64,000 nucleotides of DNA from contig JAFGJS010000151.1 of the NCBI GenBank assembly GCA_016928995.1, positions 34,769 to 98,768 of the forward strand, in the 5' to 3' direction. Below, one piece after another: positions 25,701-34,647 of this stretch (its first letter is position 1; each line of letters opens with the position of its first letter). Position numbers and translations under genes: made by a program. The notes beneath the pieces were generated by a model, which worked only from the letters and a program-made list of their open reading frames with translations, was not told the DNA's origin and searched no databases. The stretch is from Candidatus Sumerlaeota bacterium. Its GTDB lineage: Bacteria; Sumerlaeota; Sumerlaeia; JAFGJS01.

Positions 25701-26095
25701 CCGAGCGCACGCAAGCGCTGCATGAAAACGCGGTGGTTTTTCAAAAAGACAAACTGCGCAAGCGGTTGCTTGACGATGAAGAGTTGGTCCGCGAAATCGT
25801 GCAGTTATTCCTCAAAGAGTCGCCGCGCTTGATCGAATCCTTGCACGACGCCTATGATCAAGGCGATCATCACAAGATGTATGCACTGGCGCATCAAATC
25901 GAGGGTTCAGCAGGCAGTATCGACGCGGACGCCATGCAGCATGCGGCGCATGAATTGAGCACGCTGGCCGCTGATGGCGGCGATCCGCGGAAGATCAAGG
26001 CGTCATTCGAAAAACTCATCGCGAATTATTCGGCGCTGGATGAACACTTAAAGCAATGTGGATATCAATCGGAGCCAACGTCACAAACCGCGTAA
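22724..26095 (+). CDS. Hybrid sensor histidine kinase with two receivers (first degenerate) and HPt
   Basis: 1123 residues from the ATG at 22724; no strong Shine-Dalgarno, and a TTG 60 bases upstream is possible. Order: membrane helix (20-43), extracytoplasmic sensor (45-200, PDC/Cache-like), helix (204-226), HAMP, PAS (about 300-420), HisKA with H472 in SHEIRTPMNG, HATPase (N-box NLIGNAIKFTHQG; G boxes DTGIGI and GGTGLGL), REC1, REC2 and HPt with H1057 in LAHQIEGSAG. REC1 lacks the phosphorylated Asp: ALLAMQLP has Ala767, and the N-terminal acidic pair is also altered (LLVETSE). REC2 is intact (VLMDLQMP, D912). The phosphorelay ends in the HPt, probably passing to the receiver-phosphatase encoded next. 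Confidence 0.93.
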   Translation: MERLPIVRSKFFNMLEFRLGASFAALAIIIGGLFMLALLYSLEIKLRQDMMDRLSDAVRLATANLNVELHATLTSPEQEESAAYESIQSYLEKIHDSNTKLIYLYTMRQDQEGIPYFVVDADVPADNRVEIAHWGERYEDPSSEMLEAFTTTEPYVAEKAFTTDEWGTVISAYAPLYTPDGKRDGILGIDMQVNDVIAYQRHYYLIVIALYSIAVLAAIICGMLMGRFLARPIIQLCDGAEALTRGESNRRFECKTSDELGQLAMALNVMAEHAQLERNELNQVLRRQVEKLSKANQALEENEGMLRQITASAQDAIIMTDSQGIVTFWSPAAERIFGPPEQEAVGETLQSLIVPPQEYEAFQLCFLSYLSDDVKMTPGECSRLRSIHSSGRLLTVELSIARLWVRKQRCLLGIFRDVTEREEYETQLRNTKEEAEFLNRDLEQAIARANQLAFEAEAANCAKSEFLANMSHEIRTPMNGIIGMSNLLLDTELNSEQFDFAKTIVSSAESLLRLINDILDFSKIEAGKLDLEYIEFDLRKTIEEMSDALAFRAHEKNLELVCVIDTKTPSYLQGDPGRLRQIITNLIGNAIKFTHQGDVTLNVAVREESDDKTELLFEVHDTGIGIQEDQSRKLFQAFTQADSSTTRKYGGTGLGLAICRQLAEKMEGEIGARNNAAGGATFWFTARLRKLSAKRVQELQQNSAAAISLNDVRVLLVETSETSRRMLRLYLTEYQCQVDDVSNPSAALDKIRQAVADGRPYAIALLAMQLPDMSGDELGEQIKQDPAICGTRLISLTSFGKRGDAKRLEKIGFSAYLTKPVKPSHLRECLHEVLSEKHDQTGKPREQLITRHSLREKFDKRFHVLLAEDNLVNQRVAVKVLEKLGCSVDVANDGLEAIEALKRRDYDAVLMDLQMPRLNGLEATQRIRDPETGVRNPQIPVIAMTASAMSDDRHRCLAAGMNDYISKPFKPDTLLEKLQCIRSSAAVRDSSDSERTQALHENAVVFQKDKLRKRLLDDEELVREIVQLFLKESPRLIESLHDAYDQGDHHKMYALAHQIEGSAGSIDADAMQHAAHELSTLAADGGDPRKIKASFEKLIANYSALDEHLKQCGYQSEPTSQTA

Positions 26096-26113
26096 AATCG
26101 AGGATGCAAAACG

Positions 26114-27319
26114 ATGAAAGTGCTGATAGCGGAAGATGACATTGTTTCAGGGCAGCTGCTGTCGCGCTTGCTGAAAAAATGGGCGCTGGAGGCGGTTGAA
26201 ACCCAGGACGGCGCTCAGGCATGGCGCGCGCTGGAAAACGATCCGGAAATTCAACTGCTCATCACGGATTGGATGATGCCCGAGATGGACGGATTGACGC
26301 TGGTGAAAAAGGCGCGCTCCCAGGAACGTGAAAAATATCTGCATATCATCATGCTGACCGCCAAAAGTTCGCATCAGGATTTGCTGGACGGGTTGAACGC
26401 CGGAGCGGACACCTTCTTGAATAAGCCTTTCGACGCCGCGGAACTCGAAGCGCACGTGCGTGTGGCCAAGCGAATGGTGGAATTGGAAGATCGAACCATG
26501 CGTCAATTGGAGGAGTTGCGCGAAAAAAACAATCACATCCGCAACGATCTGGAAGCCGCACGCCGCATTCAGCAAGCCCTTCTGCCGCAAGAAGCGCCAT
26601 CCGCAGGACGCTACGAGTTCAGCTGGGTCTTCGATTCCTGCGACGCGGTCGCCGGCGACATGCTGAATATCTTCCCCTTGGATGAAAGTCACGTTGGTTT
26701 TTACGTGTTGGATGTGGCGGGGCACGGCGTCCAAGCCGCGCTGCTCTCCGTCTCGCTCAGCCATCTGCTCGATCCCATGCCTCATCGCGCGGGACTCCTG
26801 AAGCGCCGCGTCGAATCTGAGCCGGGCTATGAAATCGTGGAGCCGAGAAACGTGGCGGATGAGTTGAACTGCCAGTTTGAAAAACTGGGCCACACCGGCG
26901 TTTTTTTCACGATGATTTACGGCATCATCGACACGCGCCAGCATGCCTTGACCTATACGCGCACGGGACATCCGCATCCCGTGATCGTCGACAGCGAAGG
27001 CGCCCGGTCATTGGGATACTGCGAAGGACTGCCGATCGGAGTGGATGAGAGCGCGGTTTTCGAGCAAAAAACCATTGAATTCAAACCCGGAGATCAACTG
27101 TTTGTCTACACTGACGGCGTGGACGAAATCGCAGACGCGGAAGGAAACATCCTCGGCGCCGAAGGTGTGCGCCGCCTGTTGAATCAAACGAAAAACCAGC
27201 CGATCCGGAAAGCGGTGATGAGTCTGCGCGGCGCCCTTCAGGAGTACGTCGCTCCCAATCCGCAACTCGACGACATCACGATCCTCGGCATCCGCCTTAA
27301 AACCGTGAATGAACCATAG
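26114..27319 (+). CDS. Response regulator with PP2C-type (RsbU/SpoIIE) phosphatase output
   Basis: 401 residues. Receiver domain 1-118 with the acidic pair EDD (7-9), phosphoacceptor D52 in ITDWMMPEMDG and Lys in LNKPF. A coiled-coil linker (about 118-150) leads to a PP2C domain: LEAARRIQQALLPQ, then AVAGDMLNIF (D182), then LDVAGHGVQAALLS (D200), and a late DDITILGIRL. These Asp residues bind Mn/Mg. RsbU-type phosphatases dephosphorylate STAS antagonists, so phosphorylation by the hybrid kinase 18 bases upstream should control the STAS/RsbW pair at 20.7-21.7 kb. Confidence 0.95.
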   Translation: MKVLIAEDDIVSGQLLSRLLKKWALEAVETQDGAQAWRALENDPEIQLLITDWMMPEMDGLTLVKKARSQEREKYLHIIMLTAKSSHQDLLDGLNAGADTFLNKPFDAAELEAHVRVAKRMVELEDRTMRQLEELREKNNHIRNDLEAARRIQQALLPQEAPSAGRYEFSWVFDSCDAVAGDMLNIFPLDESHVGFYVLDVAGHGVQAALLSVSLSHLLDPMPHRAGLLKRRVESEPGYEIVEPRNVADELNCQFEKLGHTGVFFTMIYGIIDTRQHALTYTRTGHPHPVIVDSEGARSLGYCEGLPIGVDESAVFEQKTIEFKPGDQLFVYTDGVDEIADAEGNILGAEGVRRLLNQTKNQPIRKAVMSLRGALQEYVAPNPQLDDITILGIRLKTVNEP

Positions 27320-27433
27320 CAAAAGCCTTTCGTTATTGTGACTCGTCGGCTGCAACGATTTTTGCTTGCTTCAAAGTGAGACTCGCGTCAACATTCCATC
27401 CAAAGAAATGTGAATCCCAATCGAGTCGCTGGC

Positions 27434-29773
27434 ATGACCCATTCTGAACAGAACCAGCAGCAACCATCGCCGCAGCCCGATCCCGCCGCAATGAGTCAAT
27501 CGTCTTCCGCGGCGGAATTGGAACTGGATCGCGATCAGGACAGCGCGCCGCAGTCAAAAAACGATGCGTTGCGCGGACAAACCGGCGCTCCCTTTGCGCC
27601 GTCACAACCGCGTCTTGACGAATCATACGATCTCCCGCCGCAAGGCGCAAAACCCGCGTTGCAGCTGCCCTTCACGGCGCACCTCACGGCTCTGCTGTTC
27701 GCCTTGCTGGCCCTGGGCATGGTGCTGAGCACATATCGCGGCCAGGGCTGGACCTGGGATGAGGCGTATTATCTGAAGCCGTCGCAAAATGCGGTTGAAT
27801 TCTGGACGCGTCTGTTGCGCGGCGATTTCCGGGGCGCCTCAATCCGCGAGGCGGCGTTGTTTTATTTCGGCAATCATGTGGATCCCGGCAAGCAATCCAC
27901 CTATCTCCCGGCGGCGAAGTACGCCGTCCGGCAAATCGTCAGCGTAAAGCCGGACGTGAATAAGCGGCTCGATCAGGTGACGAACGAAGATATCGACCGG
28001 CATCCTGTCCGGCGGCAGGATTTGCAGAAGTTCTGGAACGGCCAGGGATTCCCCGGCGAACTGGTTGACAATACGCCGGAGGCGCCGCCCCTGACCAAGT
28101 ACCTGGAGGGATTAAGCCTGCGGCAGCTGCATCGAGAACCGCTGCCGCTGTGGATTCCGCGCCTGCCGTCGGCCGTAATGTTCGCCCTGACGCTCTATCT
28201 GATTGTCTTGCTGGCCGAGGCTTATTTCAGCCGTTCGGCCGCGGTTTTCGCCGCCCTTTTATATCTGACGCTCCCGCGTGTGCTCGGACATGCGCACTTC
28301 GCCGTCACGGACACCGCCACTGCGTTCATCATGCTGCTTTGCGTCTATTGCTTTCTGCGCGGACTGGCTTCATGGCGTTGGGCCGTGGCGTTCGGCGTGG
28401 CGCTGGGATTGGCGCTGCTCACGCGCATTCACGCCGTTTTGCTGCCTGCCGCGCTGCTGCCCTGGGCGTTGATCTTCCGCCGCAAACAAAGCGTGAACAA
28501 CCTCTACGCCATGCTGCTGCTTGCGCCGGCCGTCTGGATCGCGCTCTGGCCTTGGCTCTGGTTCGACACGCCGGAAATAATCATGGATTACGTGCGGTAT
28601 TTCCTGCAACACTCCCCCACGCGCACTTTTTACCTGGGCCAAGTGTGGGGCCAGCAATTCCCGCAAGCGCCGTGGCATTACGCGCCGGTGATGATCGCCG
28701 CCACCACGCCGTTGCTCACGCTCACGCTGCTGGCGTTCGGGCTGCTGCGCGGCGTATTACGATCCTGGCGCGAACCGCATTCGGCGCTCTTCCTGCTCAT
28801 GATCGCGGTGAATCTGGCGATGTTCATGCGCCCGAGCGCGGCGAAATACGACGGCGTGCGGCTTTTCCTGCCGGCCTATCCCTGGATGGCGCTGCTGGGC
28901 GGCGCGTTCTGCGCCTGGCTGCTGCGGCAGGTCAGCCTGATGCCGTTGAGCGAAGGCTCGCGCTGGTCGAAGCGCGACCTGGCGACGTGTCTCTTCGGCG
29001 CGCTGATCATCATCTCCGGCGCATGCAGCATCGCGCTGGCCTGGCCGCGATTCCTCTCCTATTACAATGTCATCGTAGCGGCGCAGGACAGCGAACAGCG
29101 CTTGCCGTATCACACCCTCGATGGATTTAGCTCCATTCGAACGATGCCTTTTAATCGCACCGGTTTTGAAACGACCTACTGGTGCGACGCGGTTGATGAG
29201 GAAGTCGAACGCTGGTTGCGCGAGGAATTGCCGCCGGACATCCGCAATCTGGAGCCTGTGGCCCAGGAAGCGACCGGACTGGAGCACCGGCGCGACATCT
29301 TCCGCACGATCCCGGAGCGCCTGCGTTTTCGCGGATTTAATGAGCCGGACGGCTGGATCATCCAGCACCGCGAAGGCATGCTGCCCTCGCACTATGATAT
29401 GTTGTATCATCCGCCGTGCTTCACAGCAAAAACGTTCGAGCATCGCGGACGCCGCATGGTCAGCATCGTCCTGCAGCCGCGATTCAACCCGGCGTTCAAA
29501 ACGACAACGGCATCCGAAAAGGCAACGGAGAAAACGCCATTGGTTGTTCCAGAAGTATCACCCACAACCGAAACCGCCGTAGCTTTCGATGTGCAAGCCA
29601 CCACCGAAACTGCAACGACAGCCACTATCGAAACTACTACTACTGCTACGACAGAAACTGAAACGACGACAAAAACCGAAGCCACAACTGAAACCGAAAC
29701 CATATCCGAAGCTGAAGTCACAACAGAAACCGAAACCACGACAGGCACTGAGATGACGACAGGAGCGATATAA
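27434..29773 (+). CDS. GT39/PMT-like membrane glycosyltransferase with Thr/Glu repeat tail
   Basis: About 779 residues from the ATG at 27434 (a GTG at 27410 is an alternative). A polar Gln/Pro-rich head of about 75 residues precedes the first membrane helix. The loop after it has [11 protein letters not shown], the acidic motif of GT-C (PMT/ArnT-like) transferases that use lipid-linked sugars. A long periplasmic insert and about ten more helices follow (for instance [21 protein letters not shown]). The final 90 residues, from about 690, are nearly all Thr, Glu, Ala and Val in TETT-like repeats. The stop overlaps the dcd start (TAATG). Donor and acceptor are unknown. Confidence 0.8.
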   Translation: MTHSEQNQQQPSPQPDPAAMSQSSSAAELELDRDQDSAPQSKNDALRGQTGAPFAPSQPRLDESYDLPPQGAKPALQLPFTAHLTALLFALLALGMVLSTYRGQGWTWDEAYYLKPSQNAVEFWTRLLRGDFRGASIREAALFYFGNHVDPGKQSTYLPAAKYAVRQIVSVKPDVNKRLDQVTNEDIDRHPVRRQDLQKFWNGQGFPGELVDNTPEAPPLTKYLEGLSLRQLHREPLPLWIPRLPSAVMFALTLYLIVLLAEAYFSRSAAVFAALLYLTLPRVLGHAHFAVTDTATAFIMLLCVYCFLRGLASWRWAVAFGVALGLALLTRIHAVLLPAALLPWALIFRRKQSVNNLYAMLLLAPAVWIALWPWLWFDTPEIIMDYVRYFLQHSPTRTFYLGQVWGQQFPQAPWHYAPVMIAATTPLLTLTLLAFGLLRGVLRSWREPHSALFLLMIAVNLAMFMRPSAAKYDGVRLFLPAYPWMALLGGAFCAWLLRQVSLMPLSEGSRWSKRDLATCLFGALIIISGACSIALAWPRFLSYYNVIVAAQDSEQRLPYHTLDGFSSIRTMPFNRTGFETTYWCDAVDEEVERWLREELPPDIRNLEPVAQEATGLEHRRDIFRTIPERLRFRGFNEPDGWIIQHREGMLPSHYDMLYHPPCFTAKTFEHRGRRMVSIVLQPRFNPAFKTTTASEKATEKTPLVVPEVSPTTETAVAFDVQATTETATTATIETTTTATTETETTTKTEATTETETISEAEVTTETETTTGTEMTTGAI

Positions 29774-30339
29774 TGGCCCCGAAACCCGATAGTTGGATTC
29801 ACCGCATGGCGCTGGAGCATGGCATGATCGAGCCTTTCGCCGACCGCCAGGTGCGCGAAGGCGTGATCTCTTACGGCTTGAGCGCATACGGCTACGACAT
29901 GCGCATCAGCGACGAATTCCACGCGCTCAATCCCGGGCAATGCGATCTGCTGGATCCGAAAAATATGCGTGAGGATTTCTTCACCACGCTGCACGCGCCG
30001 CATTACGACATCCCGCCGAACGGCATCGTGATTTGCCGTAGCGTCGAATACTTCCGCATCCCGCGCAACGTGATCACGATCACGCAGGGCAAATCGACCT
30101 ACGCGCGCTGCGGCGTCGTAGTCAACATCACGCCTTTCGAGCCGGAATGGGAGGGCCACGTCACGATCTCCGTCAGCAACACCGCGCCGGTTCCCGCGCG
30201 CATCTATGCCAACGAAGGGCTCGCGCAGGTCGTATTTCTCGAGAGCGACGAGGACTGCGAAATCTCATACGCGGATAAAAAGGGCAAATACCAGGCCAGC
30301 AAGGGCGTCACGCACGCCAAAGTGGAGACCAGCCAATAG
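29773..30339 (+). CDS. dcd: dCTP deaminase family protein lacking the catalytic Glu
   Basis: 188 residues, clearly of the dCTP deaminase/dUTPase trimer fold: [48 protein letters not shown] with S108 and R112, and [11 protein letters not shown]. Family members continue VTLEFSNT or similar, with the Glu as general base (E138 in E. coli Dcd). Here the text is VTISVSNT, so Ser133 replaces it. The rest ([20 protein letters not shown]) is normal. Either the enzyme is inactive or altered, or it belongs to a subclade with another mechanism. AGGAG lies seven bases before the ATG, and the gene is coupled to the transferase upstream. Confidence 0.9.
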   Translation: MAPKPDSWIHRMALEHGMIEPFADRQVREGVISYGLSAYGYDMRISDEFHALNPGQCDLLDPKNMREDFFTTLHAPHYDIPPNGIVICRSVEYFRIPRNVITITQGKSTYARCGVVVNITPFEPEWEGHVTISVSNTAPVPARIYANEGLAQVVFLESDEDCEISYADKKGKYQASKGVTHAKVETSQ

Positions 30340-30374
30340 CATCGCTTCAAATAAACCGCAAGGCGCAACCTGAC

Positions 30375-30779
30375 ATGCAGCTTTCCAAACTCGCGCAAAT
30401 ACAAATCGGGATCGGCGTCATCGCGTTGATCGCGCTCCAGGCGAATATCACCCTATGCATCCGGGAACTGAAGCAGGCGCGATCCGATCAAAAAAACGAA
30501 GTCGCTGAATACGAGTCGAACTATGCTGCGCTCAAGGAGTCGCTGCCCGGACACGGGACTGTCGGCTATTTCACGGATCAAAAAGACGACCTGAAATCCT
30601 TCTTTTTAGCCCAGTACGCCTTATCACCCGTCTTTGTTGTCGACAGCATCGAACCGGAATTGATTGTGGCAGACCTGCACGATCCCGAAAGCCTTACGCA
30701 ACTTCACGCGAAGCATGGACTTGTTGTGTTGAGAAAAACCAGCGATCAGATCTTCCTGCTCAGAAAGACTAACAATTAA
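30375..30779 (+). CDS. Small membrane-anchored protein of unknown function
   Basis: 134 residues, not recognised. One N-terminal membrane helix (about 9-29, IGIGVIALIALQANITLCI) is followed by about 100 periplasmic residues. Part of them is a predicted helix rich in Lys/Glu/Asp, and part is an alternating strand pattern ending VVLRKTSDQIFLLRK. It lies 35 bases after dcd and one base before the next membrane-protein gene, so it is probably in the same operon and could be an accessory subunit of one of the flanking membrane transferases. Confidence 0.7.
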   Translation: MQLSKLAQIQIGIGVIALIALQANITLCIRELKQARSDQKNEVAEYESNYAALKESLPGHGTVGYFTDQKDDLKSFFLAQYALSPVFVVDSIEPELIVADLHDPESLTQLHAKHGLVVLRKTSDQIFLLRKTNN

Positions 30780-30780
30780 A

Positions 30781-32184
30781 ATGCTTATTTTCGCGTTGGC
30801 TCTCCCATTGCTGGCCGGCTTCCTCGTCGTTAGCGGCTTATGCCCGGGAAGGCGAGCCGCGCGCACGCTGTTGATCAAAGCCTGCCTCGCCACTGGATTG
30901 GCGTTGGGAGCCGCATCATGTCTATACTTCATTGCGCTGTTTATATTCGGGCCAAGCGAAACGGCCCTGATCGTTACGGATGCATCTATTTTCATCACGA
31001 TGCTCGTCGCAAGCCTATATTGGCAAAGAAGGAAAACTCCCCAAGAAACGCATCAACCCATTGATCCGGTATGCGATCAACAATGCTTCCCAGCGCTATT
31101 ATTCGCCTTCGGCGTCATGTTTGTCTTATCCATCTCCGCCTATGGATTGATCGCATTCAATCAACCGCATGGCGATTGGGACGCATGGGGTATCTGGAAC
31201 ATGCGGGCGCGCTTCATCTTTCGCGGCGGCGAAGATTGGACCGGCGCCTTTTCCGGCACGCTGCGATGGTCGCATCCGGATTATCCCCTGCTGATCCCGG
31301 ACAATGTGGCGCGAATCTGGGCCTACCTGGGCCGCGACAGCGTGAGCGCGCCGATCGCCATCGCCTTCCTCTTCACCTTCGGCACGCTGGCGCTGCTGGC
31401 TGGGTCCGTTGCATCGCTGCGCAGCCGCAACCAGGGCTTGCTGGCCGGACTGACGCTGATGTGTTTCGCATCGTTCATCCGGTACGGCGCCGGACAATGC
31501 GCGGATATTCCCTTGGGTTTTTATTATCTCGCGACGCTTGTGCCGCTCCATCTCGCGGATCAAGAGCCGGATCAAAAATCGCGCTATCTTTTTCTGGCGG
31601 GCGCAATGGCCGGATGCTCCGTATGGACCAAAAACGAAGGCGTGGTGTTTATCGTCGCGATGATGCTCGCGCACTTCGCTGGAGCGGCCATCAACCGGGG
31701 CTGGAGGGCTTATCCGAGGGAGTTGCTCGCCCTGATCGCCGGACTCGCCCCTGTCCTGATTGTGCTCGCCGCATTCAAACTGCGCTTTCCCTTCCCCAAT
31801 CACATGACGGCCGGGCAGCTGCCGGCCATTTATCTCGAACGAATACTCGACGCATCCAGATACCTGGCGATTGCGAAATCATTTCTCATCACGCTGCTTA
31901 AGATCGCGCAAGGCGCAATCCTTATTTTCCCCCTCGCCGGGTTAATGCTGGGATTTTCATGGCGCCAGTCATCGAAAAAGAGCGGCTGCATCTCCCTCAT
32001 CGCCCTGGCACTGACGCTCGCCGGATACTTCGCGGCTTATCTAGTCAGCCCACACGATCTCGATTGGCATTTGCGCACCTCGAACGACCGATTATTTATG
32101 CAGCTGTTGCCTGGCGCGCTGTTCGTCTTTTTCATCCTCCTGCGCACGCCCGAAGAAATCACCGCGATAAGTCCTGAAAGCTGA
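30781..32184 (+). CDS. Polytopic membrane protein, GT39-like glycosyltransferase
   Basis: 467 residues with about ten to eleven membrane helices. The first large periplasmic loop contains PHGDWDAWGIWNMRARFI and then TLRWSHPDYPLLIP. This acidic/aromatic pattern is found in GT-C lipid-linked sugar transferases of the ArnT/PMT class. No catalytic assignment is possible from sequence alone. It follows the small membrane protein by a single base, and together with the GT39-like gene at 27.4 kb forms a probable envelope-glycosylation operon with dcd in the middle. Confidence 0.75.
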   Translation: MLIFALALPLLAGFLVVSGLCPGRRAARTLLIKACLATGLALGAASCLYFIALFIFGPSETALIVTDASIFITMLVASLYWQRRKTPQETHQPIDPVCDQQCFPALLFAFGVMFVLSISAYGLIAFNQPHGDWDAWGIWNMRARFIFRGGEDWTGAFSGTLRWSHPDYPLLIPDNVARIWAYLGRDSVSAPIAIAFLFTFGTLALLAGSVASLRSRNQGLLAGLTLMCFASFIRYGAGQCADIPLGFYYLATLVPLHLADQEPDQKSRYLFLAGAMAGCSVWTKNEGVVFIVAMMLAHFAGAAINRGWRAYPRELLALIAGLAPVLIVLAAFKLRFPFPNHMTAGQLPAIYLERILDASRYLAIAKSFLITLLKIAQGAILIFPLAGLMLGFSWRQSSKKSGCISLIALALTLAGYFAAYLVSPHDLDWHLRTSNDRLFMQLLPGALFVFFILLRTPEEITAISPES

Positions 32185-32300
32185 AATCGTGTATCCCTGA
32201 AATACCTCACAAGACACAACTGTCAGAAAATCCGGTTCTTCCCCTTTTGGTGTGGATCTGCTACTTATATACTATACTACATTTCGTGATTCCTAAAATT

Positions 32301-32858
32301 CTATCCAAACTCAAAAAACCATAGCGCGGTTTGGCCGTAGCATTTGCTGCGGGAGAGGCGCCAGGGGGCGTGTTCTTCCGGCAGATTCGCGGCGCTTTCC
32401 GTTTGCAGGATGAGCATGCCGTCAGACTCCAGCAGCTGGGGACACTCCGGCGAATCGAGCAGAATCTGCGCTTCATTTTTGCCGTAGGGCGGATCGGCGA
32501 AGATGATATCAAACCTCTCTCCGCGGCGTTCGAGCAGCGTTAAAGCTTGACGCACGGGCATTTTAAGCAGCTCGGTTTGTTTTTCTGCTTGAAGTTTGAC
32601 GATGTTTTTGCCGATAGTTTGATGGCAGGGTGGATGCGCTTCGACGAAAAAGCAGCGCTCCGCTCCACGGCTCAAGGCTTCCAGTCCGACGGCGCCAAAG
32701 CCGGCGTAAAGGTCCAAAAAATGGCAACGAGGGACGCTGGACTGGATGATGTTGAACAGATTTTCACGGACACGCCCCAGCGTCGGACGGACGGCGGGGT
32801 TGTCCGTGGTATGAAGGATCGTGTTGCGATGCTTGCCGCCGAGAATGCGTGTTTTCAT
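32301..32858 (-). CDS. rsmD: 16S rRNA (guanine(966)-N(2))-methyltransferase
   Basis: Methylates G966 (E. coli numbering) of 16S rRNA in the assembling small subunit. The 185-residue protein has the RsmD start ILGGKHRNT...RPTLGRVRENLFNII, the SAM-binding LDLYAGFGAVGLEALSRGA and the catalytic DPPYG at 122-126 (the N/D-PPY of N-methyltransferases). The C-terminal strand WFFEFG closes the Rossmann fold. It stands back to back with the FHA gene: the starts are only 62 bases apart. It converges with the membrane gene ending at 32184; no clear terminator hairpin is seen between. Confidence 0.95.
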   Translation of the reverse strand: MKTRILGGKHRNTILHTTDNPAVRPTLGRVRENLFNIIQSSVPRCHFLDLYAGFGAVGLEALSRGAERCFFVEAHPPCHQTIGKNIVKLQAEKQTELLKMPVRQALTLLERRGERFDIIFADPPYGKNEAQILLDSPECPQLLESDGMLILQTESAANLPEEHAPWRLSRSKCYGQTALWFFEFG

Positions 32859-32920
32859 ATTTGCACGATTCGCACAAGGCGCCTTTCGGTTGTTATCACC
32901 GCGGAGAGCAGGAACTGTTC

Positions 32921-34618
32921 ATGAATGCCATTCAGCTGAAAATCGCCGCTCCGGACGGCACGGAAGAATTGAAAACGTTCGATAAGGACGAAGTCAAGAT
33001 CGGCCGCGTCGCCGGTAACGACATTGCCATTAAGGACAAGGATATTTCAAGATATCATTGCTCCATCGTGCGCCAGCGTAAATCGTGGCTGATTCACGAC
33101 CTGAAAAGCACGAACGGCACCTTCATCAACGGCATGCCTGTGGAGCAGCGGCAGTTGCACGAGAACGACCTGATCATCGTGGGGAATAGCCGTCTGCTCG
33201 TGGTCAGGATGGGCGAACTGGTTCAGCCGCCGGCGGACACCGGGCCGATCCCCGGACAGCAAGGCGATGAAGCCGTTCGCGTGATTTACGCCAGCCATTT
33301 CGGCGTGGACAGCGACTGGCTGGAAAATTCCGATGTCGGCAAGCAGATCATCGAAGGCCCGGAGCGCATTGCTGAAGCCTTCGCCTTGCTCGCGGAAGCC
33401 GCGCCGATCTTCAACCGGTTCACGGACAACATGGGGCTGGATCCCGAGAAGATCATGCAAAAGCAGGCTGAGACTGTTTTGCAACGCGTGATGGAGATTT
33501 TCGCCGAGGTGGAATTTGGCGAGTTGCACTGGATGGATCTGACCACCAATCAGCTGATTCCTCTGGCCTCGCACGTGCCGGATTCGAGCCGCAAACACAG
33601 CATCCAAAAAGGCATCCGTTACTACGCCAAGATCGTTCAGCGCGACGGCGTGGGCGTGATCGCCGAACTATCCGCGGAAAGAACCGGCTCCACGCAGGGC
33701 ATGCAGGTGCTTTGCGCGCCGCTTTGCACGCAAAACGAATGCCGCGGCGTGCTGGTGATCGGCAACGACGGCAAGGTGCGCGCCAAGGCCATGGACCTTG
33801 AGCTGCTTTGCGGCCTCGGCGCCCACGCCGCCGCTGGACTTTATAATCAACAGGCCATTTGCGGCATGCAGGAGAGGGTGAAGAATATCGCCGTTTCTTT
33901 TGACCGGCAGGACCTTTCCCGCCGCGAGCTGATCGACCGTGAGCGCGTCAGCCAGCTCAACACCATCGCCCAATCGAATGTTCTAACGCTGGAACATGCA
34001 TTGAAGCGCATCAATGAAAAACTGCAAGGCGCGCGGGGCAGCCGGGAGGGTCAGCTGAACAAGCGGCTGGCCGAGGCTGCGCGGGAAACCGAAGCGGCGC
34101 TGGCGCATTGCCAGACCTTGCTGACATACACCCGCCGGGGCAAGATCCATATTGCGCGTTTCCTGCCTACGCAGCTGCTGGCCGAGGTGATGATCCTCAC
34201 ACAAGGCATCCTCGGCGACAATATCTGGCTGGAGGCCGATATCCCCGACAAATTGCCGCTGATCGAGTTTGACGTGGTGATTTTCGAGCAGATCCTGATT
34301 CGGCTGATTCTGATCGTGCGCGACGCGATGATGGACGGCGGCATGCTGCGCATCTGCGCCCTGGAAGCCGAGATGTCCGCCGATTTCGCCAACATTCACG
34401 GCGTGGAGCCTGGTCCGGCCCTGCACTTCATCCTGGAAACCACCGGACACCTTGAACTCAACATGAGCGGCCTCACATCCGACGCCGCCGAATACCTCTA
34501 TTCCATCAACAGTTTGAAGGACATCGTCCGCTACAACAAAGGCGTGCTGGAAATCGACAAATCCGGCGAGACGAATATCATCAATCTCTTCCTGCCCCTC
34601 ACGCGCATCAAAAAATAG
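32921..34618 (+). CDS. FHA-GAF protein with degenerate histidine-kinase-like C-terminus
   Basis: 565 residues from the ATG at 32921, seven bases after CAGGAA; upstream codons are unlike any domain. N-terminal FHA domain (IGRVAGNDIAIKDKDISRYH with R29, S43 and H46, then STNGTFINGM) binds phosphothreonine peptides. A GAF-like domain lies at about 165-330. The last 200 residues follow the layout of a kinase core but lack its key residues. The H-box place reads IAQSNV, without His. The N-box is LIRLILIVRDAMMDGG, with Val for the magnesium-binding Asn. The G1 box is ILETTGHL. A true kinase is therefore unlikely; I read it as a phosphopeptide-binding regulatory scaffold. Confidence 0.8.
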   Translation: MNAIQLKIAAPDGTEELKTFDKDEVKIGRVAGNDIAIKDKDISRYHCSIVRQRKSWLIHDLKSTNGTFINGMPVEQRQLHENDLIIVGNSRLLVVRMGELVQPPADTGPIPGQQGDEAVRVIYASHFGVDSDWLENSDVGKQIIEGPERIAEAFALLAEAAPIFNRFTDNMGLDPEKIMQKQAETVLQRVMEIFAEVEFGELHWMDLTTNQLIPLASHVPDSSRKHSIQKGIRYYAKIVQRDGVGVIAELSAERTGSTQGMQVLCAPLCTQNECRGVLVIGNDGKVRAKAMDLELLCGLGAHAAAGLYNQQAICGMQERVKNIAVSFDRQDLSRRELIDRERVSQLNTIAQSNVLTLEHALKRINEKLQGARGSREGQLNKRLAEAARETEAALAHCQTLLTYTRRGKIHIARFLPTQLLAEVMILTQGILGDNIWLEADIPDKLPLIEFDVVIFEQILIRLILIVRDAMMDGGMLRICALEAEMSADFANIHGVEPGPALHFILETTGHLELNMSGLTSDAAEYLYSINSLKDIVRYNKGVLEIDKSGETNIINLFLPLTRIKK

Positions 34619-34647
34619 TAAATTTTGCTATTATTAAGTATGTTGAG

